Source of the DNA: Undaria pinnatifida
Lineage: Eukaryota > Sar > Phaeophyceae > Laminariales > Alariaceae
Direction of reading: 5' to 3'
DNA: 64,000 nucleotides
NCBI GenBank assembly: GCA_012845835.1
Contig: JABAKD010000006.1
Location: 1,906,116 to 1,970,115, forward strand
In this document: piece after piece, positions 1-13,300 of the stretch
Numbering within the stretch: the first letter of the stretch is position 1
How the letters are laid out: every line of letters begins with the position of its first letter
The notes under the pieces: model-generated
Database searches by the model: none
Told to the model about the DNA's origin: nothing
What the model saw: only the letters and a program-made list of their open reading frames with translations
Position numbers and translations under genes: made by a program

Positions 1-821
1 TTGTACAGGTAAAATAGTCGAACAAAGTATAAGTACTCTCCTCTCGATCGATATCAAAGGGGGGGGGGAACAAAATAAACCACGTCCTATACATACATAT
101 GATAGAGCAGGGTAGTGGAAACTCCAGAATACATTTATAAAATAGTTATATACCAGGTATTATTATCCTGAAATAATGTTAGATCTAGCTCAAAATTGCC
201 CACCACCCAAAGTAAAAAGTAAAAATACCAACACTAAACGACGTAATAACCATTATACAGTGGAGAAAAACAAAACATATAGTCTATACCACGGTATATA
301 TATAATATGTATTTGAAGAAAAAATAGGACCCCTCTACCATTAAAGAACTCACCCATATAGTGTATTACAAGTACCAACAACGCAGCTTGCAAAAATGAG
401 TATTGACCCGAATTCGTCGAAGTCACGGCTGAGTCAGTGACGTCCTCAAATATTTTTTCATGTAAAATCGATCCAAAAAGAAAATTGAAAAAAAATCCCC
501 GCAAAATAGATAACGGTCCTCACCCCATATCCCTATTTGTGAAACGCCTGTCACACCATTGAATACCAGAGAGAGACTCCGAGAGACCAAGGCCCCGTGT
601 TTCTTGTGAGACTCACATCAGTCTGCAGGGGAGGACGGCGCACGGGGAGTCGGAGGAACGCCGAAAGTTGTTCTTGTCCCTTGCCATCGATATTATTACG
701 CTATTTGTGTGGCTGGGTTTTGCTGCAGGGGAGTAAGAGGGAGCCAAGAGCCTGCTTGCGGAAGGGCTTGCTTTGCGAGAGGACGCTTGCTTGCCTCAGG
801 GCCCGACTCTCTGTTTTTGGG
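1..821. other. Upstream region of the transporter gene
   Basis: No gene is recognised. Positions 387-445 carry one inverted copy of the dispersed AGCTTGCAAAgATGAGtATcGACCC repeat. Positions 597-821 are open in the frame of exon 1 but are probably 5' untranslated sequence. Confidence 0.4.
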
Positions 822-917
822 ATGGCTATGGAGGTTACGAATAAGGCAGCAGCGGTGGCCGTGATGTCCTCCCTGGCCTACTCCTTCTGCTCTGTGTCCA
901 TGGTCATGTCCAACAAG
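822..917 (+). CDS. Transporter exon 1 (first coding exon)
   Basis: Encodes 32 residues. It holds the first membrane helix and the SVSMVMSNK block, equivalent to the SILMTVTNK helix of Vrg4. The frame stays open upstream to about 597, but that stretch is Arg/Cys-rich and unlike the family, so I place the start at 822. The exon ends AAG followed by gcgagt, a GC-type donor. The only nearby GT would put exon 2 out of frame. Confidence 0.75.
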
Positions 918-3900
918 GCGAGTGGTGTGTGTGCGCTCTCTGCTGCTTGTGGTTCCTAGCCTGTGGATGTGTGTTGTCTTTTTTGACCGCGTTGTCTATT
1001 TTGTTCGTTTGATGGTCTCTCGTTGTTGTGAGACCATGTTTTCGAGCCAATCAGTTGGAATTAGTATAGCAAGCTGTTAGAAAATATCGAAAACCATCTC
1101 ACCGTTGATGGTTGATTTGCGCCTCTTTTATACCGCGATGATAGTAAATTTAAGGACCGTTTCATATAAAATATTATAACTAAACGATGCTTATACTTCC
1201 GACCACAGCGATACTCCTTTTCAAGTTGTTTGGCGGAAATGTAATAACCTTTTGATATTCATATTATATACCAAAAAGTATTTATATTTAAGCCCATAAT
1301 TGTACTGTTTCGCAGCATGTATGTTTTGCTTGTACCAGAGGTAATGAATGTGCTTCTAACCTGTGTGATGTGCTGCTGCACGTATGTGCCGTACGACTAG
1401 CAGCGATTTTTCTCACCTGTGGTTGCGTGCCAGCTAGGCTTGAGCGTTGGCCTGGCATCGTCCGCTATGTAGCCCGTTTTCTGGCAAGGAGGTTGGGGGG
1501 TGGGGGTGCAATTCATGCTTGCGTTGTATCGTACCCCTCTGGAGTGTTCTGTTTCTACATGCTTGTACTTCTGTGAACTCTACGTGCACTTCTACTCGAG
1601 ATTCGTAGACTGCTCGTAGACCGTAGACCGAAATGTAAAGACCGTTCAGGGTATCATATCGTTTAACTTGCGCGTGGCGCTCAAGATCACCGCCGACCTC
1701 CCCTGAGACGAATTTCAGAGACGATGATGCTCTCCAAAACTAAGGCGGCACTGCTGTAAATGAAGCTGGAGGCTTTGGTAGTATCTCGAGGAGGTATTTC
1801 CACAATGGACGCATCGCTCCGCTTTGTGCTACGATTGCTGCTATACTAATGCTGCTGTAGTGCTGACAATATCAGCCTCGAACAGCGTGCGTGTACAGCT
1901 GTGGTCTCCCTGTAGTGCCGGTATGTACACTATAGAGGATATTACCGGCACTATATCGGCAATCGACACTACTCCTTATACTGCCCTTGCTGGTGGTTTT
2001 CATCTGTGCCAAACGATTTCGCAGGCACTATAGCGGACAACCGGCACTACTCAACCGGCGCTCTATAGGAGGAACACTGCTGTAGTCCGTTAAGGCACCA
2101 ACTTGTAGTGCCTGTCGTTTGTAAAAATAACCAGAAAATAAGTGCGGTCTCATCAGCGTTCATGATGGGCGTGCAGCGCAACGTACCAACTACCTTCCAC
2201 GCATGGTATCGCTGATCCCCACGAGATTATCTAGATATTTCAGGGGAGATATGTACGATCTAGATCATGTTATCGGGTAGGTGCTGTACGATCTGCATGA
2301 TTTACCACATGATTCCATGGTTTGGATCTGCACTTAAGAATCAAATCCTGTCCCACCATCACTTGAGGACTGGTACATGATCTGCTGTAGATGATCTATT
2401 GATAGATGGTCTTTATGATCTAGGTCGTGGTCTGTCAGAGGTGTGCAAGCTTCTACGATGAGGGTGCAACAGCAGCAGCACATGTATCAGCGTGCTTCGT
2501 GCGTGTCGTACATCTTCCGTTTTTTTCCGACCACATTTCTCAGCCCCTACCTCAGCAGTGGTCCCCCATGCGGTGGTATGCCAGAGCAACGTGCGTGTTG
2601 TCTTCCCCTTAAAACCGTCCTTTCTACCAAACGACAGCAGTACACCCAGTGTGCGTGCTGATTCTTGAACCTAGAGATGAAAATTCTGTTGTGACAGACT
2701 GCTGTGCTGTGAGTCCAGAGTAAAACCAAAAACAATCGCAATAAATCAAGGTAGTTGTGAACCAGTATAACCGCCTTATTGGAGGAAGCTGCCTTATTCA
2801 ATCCAGGGTATTCGTTCACGCCAAGCGATTTTGACTGCCTTATATCGGGATACCGCCTTATTTGGGGGACCCCTACTGCTGTACGAAGCTGTACGAAGCT
2901 ATTCCGTACCCCAGCAGCCCGGGCTGTTGTTTCGTGTCGCTGACGCTTTACTTTTTTTCGACAACCGATTCCGTCTCAAGTCTCCTCCAAGTAGCAAAGA
3001 AGGTCACGATCGGTTCTTACATTTCAGTCCAAGGTTGCAATGTTTTGCAATGTTACACTGCGAGTTGCAATACGTTCACTTGTGGACGCCAGCAATGAGC
3101 GGAACAGGCGATTCTGACGAAGAGCAAATGCTCAGTAAGAATCAAACTTTGGTTCTTGTTCTGTCTTGTTTCGCTATGTGTTGTTAGTACATTAGAGTTC
3201 CTCTTGCCACGTTTGGCAACAGGCGGCTCGTAGGCTCTCGTATTATCTTCTCGATTTCTCGATCTCCGCGCTCGAGAAGGTATGATATACCCCGCCTGTG
3301 TTATGCGCTCCCGGTACGGCTACGGGTATGACCTGTGAGATCGCCCTGTCAGCGTCAAAGATGTCGGTCGACAGACTTTTGGCCCCTCGCTCGGCTGTCA
3401 AGCAGCTAACCCCTCGACAGACATCCTCGATAGAAAGTAGAAAACCAGGGGATGTTCTTTTTTTGGAAAAACGCGTGACAAACTCACTGAAACCATGTTT
3501 TTTTTCCCCTCTTCCAGGCACCTGCTCGCATGCCAAGACGCATGCCATGTCCAGGACGATGATGCCACCGACCTAAAGACCCAAAATACGCAGCGCGTAC
3601 GTCGATATGACCGGGTGTAGGATGTAGGAAGCGGCTTAGTGCACTCTTGCACGCATGAAATACAAAAAATGTGCCAGCTGATATACTCCTGCTGTACAGT
3701 TACACGCTTGAGGGGTTTCCACATAGATGTGAAGGCGTTATCCAACCCGGGGATAGGGGACGGGACTGTCGAAACAGCCCAAAACCCCTCGACCAACAGC
3801 CTCGGCAGCTCGACAGCTCGCTGTCGACCGACATCATTGGTCAGCGTACGAGTAGTCATGGCCGATAGGCGCGGCCTACCCGGCTTTCGATAGGTACACC

Positions 3901-6900
3901 AATCGAGCGTGGACCCTTGCGGCCTTGCGGCTCTCCCTGTATATTATACTCCCGGAGAATCATTTAACGCAAGTATGCGAGTGCTCGAGTACTTTTACCG
4001 TTAGCTGCTACCATGTAGTTTGTCTTTGTCGTCGTCGTTGTTGTTGTTCTTGATAGTGCTGTTTGTGTCACATTAGCTTGCATAATTAAGTCCGTGGTCA
4101 TGTTTATAGGACAGGCTCCATGATATCGTGTCTTGTGGTTGAAACCTCCCTGCCTGTTGCGTGGTATTATCGACGTCAGCTGTGAGTACGACGAATTTAG
4201 GGTCGATACTCATCTTTGCAAGCTGCGTACTAAATCGATCGCCCGTCGCTAGCAAGTTTCATAAATCAAAACCTACATGAGATGATGACATTGTATTCTG
4301 TTACTTATCATGTATAACCAATTAGCATACCAATAATTATCTGAACACTCCGATGTACTATTAATAATAGCCTCTCATCAACTGATGTTATATTAGGTAG
4401 TTACCAGGTACAGGGTACCGGTCTGGTCTACGGTCGTACCTTATATAAATAGTAATAGGGTATTTGTGTGCTACCATAGGAGGTAAAGCAAAATCCAACA
4501 TATCTTTTTCTTGTCGTACTTTCTACTTCTAACTGGCTGCTGTAGCATGTATCGTATGGCGGATGGTTTGTAGGTGGATGGTTTTGTCAGGGTTGTTGGT
4601 ACTTGTGGTATAGTACACGCGGGTAAGTTTTTCCTGCAGTGGTGGGTTTTGGCATACTTCGGAAGTACCTCGTAGGTCGTGGCGAATTTTGATGAGCTGC
4701 AGCATCTGTTTCTTGATGTATTTTCTACTACTTCGCATTTTACTGCTTCTCCTGTATATACATGGATAATGGTTTGTGGGTGGATGGTTTTATCATCGTT
4801 GTTGGTGCTTGTGGTTTTACGTTCGTGGGTAAGATTTTCCGCCTGATGAGGGCAGTCCTGTTCTTTAATTTGTTGTTATATACATGCAGCATTTAATTTA
4901 TTATTTCTTCGCACCAGAATCAGAAACATTTCTATCTATCCATAGTTAATTAGGTTTTGTTATTCAGCAGCCAGACCAAACTCATATTTCCGCCCATTTC
5001 CATCCGCACGACCAGTATCTTTGCTGGTGCCCCATCGAGAGCTGTGGTCACCTACTACGAGACAAGATATACCTACTTCAAAAACACCAAGCACATAGCG
5101 CGATGCCGGCGTACGTGCGGCTATTCCGCGAAGCTATCAATTAGCAAGCGAAATCATCGTTGCCGACGTTCAGCTCGGTTCGCGCGGCGTTTCCGGCAAG
5201 CTACTCATCATTAACTGTTACTAATAATCGGCACCATAACAATGCCTACTACTTATTTATTAATAGCAGCCCTCCCTTGTATCACTTGTCTTGTCTTTCG
5301 TTGCAGAAGTGCCATCATTTATTCTCGTATTGCTTGTCCGATTAATAGAGTGTTTGCGAAAGTACGTTTTTAGAAATTTACTTCTTCAAAAATTGTCCCG
5401 AAGGCAATATTTGCGGTAAATTTTTGAAAAAAAGGCAAAAATGTACTTTGTCGAAGGTAGGTTTTGATCAAAAGTTACGGTAAATTTTGTCTCTCTGTTT
5501 CATTGGCCTACAACACACCGAGCATTTGTCCGAGGCAGAACGCCTCTGCAAGGGTCTATAGCGCCTTAAGCAGGACCAGTTTGAAGCACCACGCTGTTGT
5601 CACGACACAACACAAGCTACTAATACGAACGCACGGAGGATTGAGAGGGTAGTACCCTGAGCACGACGCGCAGGCGTAACATCAGAGATATGCAGCAGGC
5701 CGGTGATGAACCGTCTGTTGCTGCCCTCTGCGTCCGTGACCAAGGGTTCAGCGCTTGCTGCAAGCTGTGGTGAACTTCTCGCAGCTGGCGGAGTCGAACG
5801 CACGCACGCGGAGAGGAGCCTCAACGCAGAGAGCGACACCACGCGCCTTGATTGCGGCTATCGTGTGCCGCATCTGGCAAGATAGGACTCGTATCGGTCC
5901 ATCTGTGCGACAGCAGCCACCGCGCTTCTCCAACATCACCGCGACTGAAGCGTGGCATGACTTTCGGTTTAGGGCAGAGGAGCGGAAACTACTCTGCCCT
6001 AAACCGCTGCGTTCACTGCGGATTCTTCGCAGGGTGGTGCTTCGCAATAACAGGTCCACGTTCCATGGGGAAACTGCGCTTCGCCTTCCCTTCCGTCGCA
6101 TGAGGAAGGCGTTGCTCTGCTTGTAGCACGTGTAATGAGGTAGTCCCTGCTCACGAGGAGTTTTTTACGCGCGAGACAGACCGCCTTACCTCTGATTTGT
6201 AGTCTGTTGGGTGCTTGCATGTACCGTGTTCCAGGTACTGCTGCACCTGAAACGAGAGGCGCGAGACTGGAGTACGTACAACGAGTACTCGTATATCGTA
6301 TAATACTACGAGTACTCGTACTGCTGCTGCTGTACTCGTACGTATATTACAATCGCGCACATCCCCGTTTCCCTACTAAATTTCGGAGGCGTCGCCTGCA
6401 GGATTTTGTTTACCGCTAGCGCAAACACACCAAAAACTCGGTGGGAAGGCAATTCACTTTTTTTAGCGGAAGGCAAGTAAATTTTTAGAAACGTATTTTC
6501 GCAAACACTCTAATGCTAACGAATCTAATAGTGCTTGTAGTACAAGTCGTGAGTAAAGTAGAGAGTAGGGAGTGCTCCTATAATAGTGCCTACAAAGTAG
6601 TATAGTGCCGGTCGCCCCGGTGGCGTATCAGGTTATCCTGGAGCCTGGTATAGGTCAGATTCGCGAATTTGAATCCCCCCGGAGGGCATACTCGTATATA
6701 TTCGTGGGGATTTTTTCATGTGCACAGATTGACTTGCGGGAAGCGCGAGAGCGTGAGTTAGCAACACTCGATGAAAAATCGACGAGCAGTGGGAGTGCTG
6801 AACCCTATGCGCGATCAAAATTGAAGGCAAGAACCGGGTTGGAGGAGGGACGACACCTGTGACCACGGCTTGTCCCGAAGCTGGAAATAGATGTGTGTGA

Positions 6901-7287
6901 AGAACAAGAGAAAAAAAAAGTGCTCTCATCTATGTTAATACTCGTAGTATTAGTAGTGCTGTCTGCACGTTGGCTAACCTTGATCTTGACCCCTGCAGTA
7001 TGTATGGTACGTATCATGTATCCCGTATGGTACGTATCATGTATCCCGTATGATACGGATCATGTATTTCTCGTATAGTACGTATTATGTACAGTATCCC
7101 GTATGGTACGTATTATGTTTCCCGTATGATACGTATTATGTTTCCCGTATGATACGTATTATGTATCCCGTCTGCAGCAGTACCGTTTCGGCTTTAAGCT
7201 ATGATAGGGGACGCGTGTACGTGGTATAAGCCCGATACGCTACGGTACGCGCAGCCTTTTCCGCCAGGAACACCAGAGTAGTAGTAG

Positions 7288-7341
<54 letters not shown>

Positions 7342-10300
7342 TTGTCGTTGTTTTTGTTGTTGTCGTTGTCGTTGTTGTTGTCTTTGTGGTTGTGGATGTT
7401 GTTGTTGTCGCATTACCCCACCGCCATAATCTCGTCCGTGACCATATAAGGCAGGTCGCATTACCTCACCGCCATAATATGGTGCGTGACCATGAAGGCA
7501 GGCCCTCACAGGTTTTATACTAGATTTGCCCGTCTGTTGCGCCGTCGTATATAGGTGCTGCTGTACAGGGGGGCTGCGTCTTTTCTGGTCCGTGGTCATG
7601 TGAGACAGTCTCTAACAGGCTCCATATTAGATGTGCCCGTCTGTTGCATCATGGTATATGCATATCATATGTTGCTGCTCTACAGGCGCGCTACGAAGTA
7701 GCTGGTCCGTGGTCATGTAAGACAGGCTAGGCTCTAACAGGCTCCATGTTAGATGTGTCCGTCTGTTGCATCGTCGCCTTTATACCCGACTATAATAACC
7801 GCTGTACAGGGGAGGCAGCGATTTCTGAGAGACATGGAATATACCCCCTTTTCAGAACTCCGCTCATGTTTTGGGGACAACGAAAATCGATGTACTTGAA
7901 ATTAGTACTAGAGCAGTTTTGCATATACATTGTGAAAGGGTGTTTTCTGTTTTGAGAGTTCGAACAGCTCGGCACGCTCGGGCATGCTAAAATCTATTAA
8001 TAGATAATGTAGTACCCATTCCGATTCTGGAGAAGTATGATACCGGTTCAACGCCTTCACAACTGGAAAGCCGTTTTTGGGGAAATTACTCGGAATTCGT
8101 GTAGAGAGGGGGAGTTTTGGCGCTCCAAAAGGCCTATTTGGTCTCACTCTCACCCCTCCCTTAAATCGTAGCCCCCCCCGCACCTGGTGTTATGTCACGG
8201 TACCGTTATAGTGTAGTGGACGTTGCCATGACGCCTGGTTACTACTATTGTATCGTAGACCTCAAAGGTCAGTGGTACCTCAGAGACCAAAGGTACCACA
8301 GGTAGCTTTATCAGAGGTGTACGTACCCCAGGTAGCTTTCACCACAAGCGGTTGTGGTATACCGTGCACGGCGGGACAACCCCCCCCCCCTCGCATGAAT
8401 GAATTTCCAAGCTGTTTGTTATCGACCATAGAGACCACAGGGAGATTGCAAGCGCCAGTCGGTGTGTGTGCGGACATATCTTACAGCTCAAGGAGATATG
8501 TCCATGGCGACCGTTTCGGTTTTGTGTCCCACCGCGGTACCACCTTTGGTTTATTTGTGTTTTTCCCTGGTGTATTGCTCAGCTCGAGAGTGACTGGAGC
8601 CTGTCCCGTGACCACGGACTTGATTATGCGAGCTAATGTGAGAACAACAATTGGTATTGGGGTTCGCACTCTCACCACGACAAAAATATATCCGGAAGCT
8701 TGTCTGTGATATAGTATTGAGGTGCCGGTGTGACGACAAACATCTGTTGTCCGGGTTATATCCTCTGACTCCCTGCACTGATGTCAATTTCATCTTGCCG
8801 ATGGATAGCTGTGAGGTACTCTATCACTCGAACTCGAACGGTATTGAAGCCAACACAATAGCAGACAAATGACGCAAATTGTATGGGTGGTACGTCTTTC
8901 CGAATCACAGCGTCCACGCTTGCCAAAGTACAGCATCCACGCTGGCTGAATCTTGAGGGGCCACAGAATCGAAGCACAGATCACCTCATAACGTTCGGGT
9001 TCGGGTTATCAGGTTCGGGTTACCAGGTTCGGGTTATCGGGTGCGGACCAAACATGTCGGTTGACGGCACTCTTGACTTTTGACGGACAACCGTCAAGGA
9101 CCGCTCGATACTAAACCAGTATAATTGTATAGAGGCCTTGACGGGACAAAACTACGGTAGACCGGTAACCGACATATTTGGGGTTCGGACCGAGGGGAGG
9201 AGAGGGGTCGATAGACTTCGTTCCCCCTTGCCGCCTCGGTTAGGCATGCTGCGAAGCATGCCCTAGCAGGCTTGTAGCGAGAGTGGGGGGGTCTTTCTGG
9301 CGGGTGTAAGGCCGGACTCACCCTCAAGGAGTGATACCTTCTTGCTGCTACGTGTGGCCGCGAGGCTTAGGCGTGGCGGTAGAGTTGGGTCGTACGTGGT
9401 GCGTTAGGCATGGTCACCTACGATTCGCGCGTCTTTTTAGGCAGCAGCGGCGGAGCAGCAATGCTTAATCGGGATGCTCGTGCGCGGAGGCAGGCGCCAC
9501 CACGAGCCACGCTACGGCGCAGTATCGGTTTGCGTGGAGGGAACTGCGCCGGCAGGAGGCTGGATTCGACGACAAAGGAGGAGGGCGACTGGCCGTCGAC
9601 GGGCGGGGAAGAGACGGATTGAACTCTCCCTGAACGAGAATTTTTGTTTTTCAGATCAGCATCGCAAACTGCGTGGAGCATTTTGTTTTTTTTGGACGGG
9701 GGAGAAGGGGAACCGGCTGGAACTGGAATTGAGTGTGAACGAGAGCAAGTGCGAAAGAGCTGGCCGAGTGAGCTAAGGCGATGAGGCGGCGACGTAGAAC
9801 CACAGCATGAGGATGGCACACGGAGATCCACGACCGGCACGCACATCATGATCATGAGAGCAGCGATCGTCGTTTTTTCAAGGGTTATTTTTACGAGGCA
9901 GTAGTACAACATGTTACTTACGCCACTGATTCTTGTAGAGTTTGTAGAAGAAGAGTTGTATACCCTTCACGGGGAACGACCCGCCGCAATTTTCAATTTT
10001 CAGGCACGGGCGTCGTAGCTGCGCTGCAACCTGTCAAATAACTCGGGAAGGAGGGGCGATCATTGATATCTGTACTGTGGTTTTTGGTTCCATTGCTCTT
10101 GTTTCACTGCATGCCCGCGGGTCGTCACTCTGACAGCACTCCAGACAGCAGGCGCGTTCGTCTAAACTCACGATTACCGTGCGGTTCGTACGGTGCAGGC
10201 AGCCCAACCGCTGTAGTTTGTAGCCGCGAGTTGGTTAGTTGTGCGGACGGGGGAACTCTATGCTGTAGTTGAGTGAATACTCGCGGCCATGTGAGTTAAG

Positions 10301-13300
10301 TTTGCACATTTGACCTTTTCAGTTGTGCGCCTTTTTCGGTATCGTGCGTTTTTTTAGGCGGGAAAGAGTAGTATTTCCCTGACGAATTTTGATTTCACTT
10401 GGTTTTTCGGATCTTCCTAGGGCTCCAGCACCTTTGTGTGACCACGGACTCTGGATTTTTGACAAGAGTTAATGTGAGGAAACAACAACAACAACAACAA
10501 CAAGGGGTCGGGCACAGCGGTCATCGATCGAAACCTGTCTGGAGACCACGAAATTTGCCGATGAGTGGGAGAAAGAAATTGTTGTTGCTGCTGTTGTTGT
10601 GACATTTAGCTCGCATATTGTTGTTGTTGTTGTTTCCTCACATTAACTCTTGTCAAAAATCTAGAGTCCGTGGTCACACAAAGGTGTTGGAGCCCTAGGA
10701 AGATCCGAAAAACCAAGTGAAATCAAAATTCGTCAGGGAAATGCTACGCTTTCCCGCCTAAAACTCACGATACGGAAAAAGGCGCACAACTGAAAAGGTC
10801 AAATGTGCAAACCGAACTCACATGGCCGCGGGTATTCACTCAACTACAGCATAGAGTTCCCCCGTCCCCACAACTAACCAACTCGCGGCTACAAACTACA
10901 GCGGTTGGGCTGCCTGCAACGTACGAACCGCACGGAAATCGTGAGTATAGACGAACGCGCCTGCTGTCTGAAGTGCTGTCAGAGTGACGACCTGCGGGCA
11001 TGCAGTGAAACAAGAGCAATGGAACCAAAAACCACAATACAGATATCAATGATCGCCCCTCCTTCCCGAGTTATTTGACAGGTTGCAGCGCAGCTACGAC
11101 GCCCGTGCCTGAAAATTGAAAATTGCGGCTGGTCGTTCCCCGTGAAGGGTATACAACTCTCGTACAAACTCTACAAAAATCAGTGACGTAACATGTTGTA
11201 CTACTGTAAAAATAACCCTTTAAAAAAACGATCGCTGCTCTCATGATGATGATGTGCGTGCCGGTCGTGGATCTCCGTGTGCCATCCTCCTGCTGTGGTT
11301 CTCCGTGGCCGCCTCATCGCCTTAGCTCACTCGGCCAGCTCTTTCGCACTTGCTCTCGTTCACACTCAATTCCAGTCGGTTCCCCTTCTCCTTCGTCCAA
11401 AAAAAAATATATATATATATATTATAGTCTGCTGGCGAAGCATACTGGTGCTGTTATTCTCACACTAAATCGCAAAATCAAGTCTACGAAGTTGTTCGTT
11501 GATGTTGTTTTTACATTACCTCGCATAATCAAGTCCGTGGTCACAGGACAGGCTCCATTTGCTCTGGAGCTACGGAATACCCCAGGAAAAAAACACAACA
11601 AACCAAAGGTGGTACACGCATATATCACAGCTGACGCAATTCATGCATGCCTCCACGAGAAACATATAAAAGTGAAATCGGGAGTCAGCCTACGATGTGC
11701 CAGGTCCATACTGGTGCATACGTCTCACTACTCGCGCCTGGAAAAACCGACTACACCGCTTGCCACCCAAGAAAGACTACCACGTATATATTGCACGTAG
11801 TACCTATCACTACGCATAGGCACGGCAGATGCAAGTCGATTGGGAAAAAGAAACAAAGAAAAGAAAATAGTATATTGGAAAGGAAAGAAAAGACAAGGAA
11901 GCGAAAAAACGAAAAAGGAAAGGAAAGAAAAAAAAGACGAGAAAAGCAAGGAAAGACAAGACAAGAAGAGGGCGCAAGGAAAAGAAAAGCATTTTGGTGT
12001 GACCACGGACTTGATTATTCGAGTTAGTGTGAACAGCAGCAGCAACAGCAACAAACAGGTACAGCAGTTGTCGTGGTCAGTCAAAAATGCGCTATATACC
12101 TTGCCAGCCGAAAATACCGGCATTAATCTGGGACCCCGCACTAGAGTGTGCGCCCGCAACATGGATGAATATGTAACAGGCGAATTGAACCGCACCAAAC
12201 TGGAACCCAGCACTAAAAGTTACCGCATTAAACTGCCCCCCGCACCATGGATGAAGATGTAACAAGCGAATTTAACCGCACTAAACTGGAACCCATCACT
12301 AAAAGTTACCACATTAAAGTGCCCCTCAGCGCTAAAGGTTACCGCACTAACGCGGAACTACGACCGCTCTAATGTACCTTGCGCATGACTATATAGTGTA
12401 CAACTTGTAAGAAACAGGGTACCTGTTAATAAGAAACGAAGGCCGAAATTTGCAGTGAAATAAGAAATTCACGAACCGCTAAACTGAAGGTATTGTTCTT
12501 GTTCTTGTTCTTGTTTTGTCCTTGTTCTTGTTGTTGTTGCTGTTGCTGTTGTTGTTGTTTGTTGCTCTCACATCAACTCGCATAATCAGGTCCGTGGTCA
12601 CAGGGCAGGCTCCAGTCACTCTGGAGTGGAAGAATACCCCAGGGGTAGTGTAGAACATACCCTCTCCCGAATGAGAAACCCAGCCGCGTCAATATTTCCA
12701 ATTGAATATTTATGTTTATTTTTGTCAAAAGTTTCCCGTGCCCCTATTATACGACGTGTCGCTTTTTTGGTCGTAGTCTTACCCGTGGTCATTTTGGCCA
12801 GCAGCAGTAGAAGGAGTCTACCAGGATTAACTACTGCTGTTGTTGACCGTTTTGTGACCCCGGACCGGGTATAGGTAAATTTGATATATAGCGCTCTTAG
12901 CGACCTGGACATTGACAGATGTAGGCATAGTCATGTTAACCTTTTGGGAAGAGCTACATTTTCGCGACAGCGGTAAACGTACAGTATCATGATTCTGCGC
13001 GTGATTCTTGGATCTCTTTCCGTTGCGCATCTGAAGTGGGTTCGGACATGTGCAAAAAGAAAGTGCCCCAGCAGCCCTGGCTGTTTCGCGTGACAGAAAA
13101 AAAGAGTTTGTCGGGTGCGCCAGCTAGCGTTGGGCTGCGAAAGCAACTGAGTTAAATCGACACACGACGCGTATGAAAATACGTGGAAGTGTGGTGAGCT
13201 AAAGCTTTATTTTTCCCCATCCGCCGGAGGATAAAAAAAAGTTTCGACAATATATTCGATCTCACAGCTGGAGTGTATTTTCATTTTTTATAGTAATGGT

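Noticed and set aside
7240..7599. Poly-Gln open frame on the minus strand
   Set aside because: It is just the GTT microsatellite read in frame, with no conserved flanking sequence.
11728..12213. 161-residue minus-strand frame rich in Phe/Leu/Ser
   Set aside because: Created by the polypurine tract on the other strand; it resembles membrane protein only by composition.
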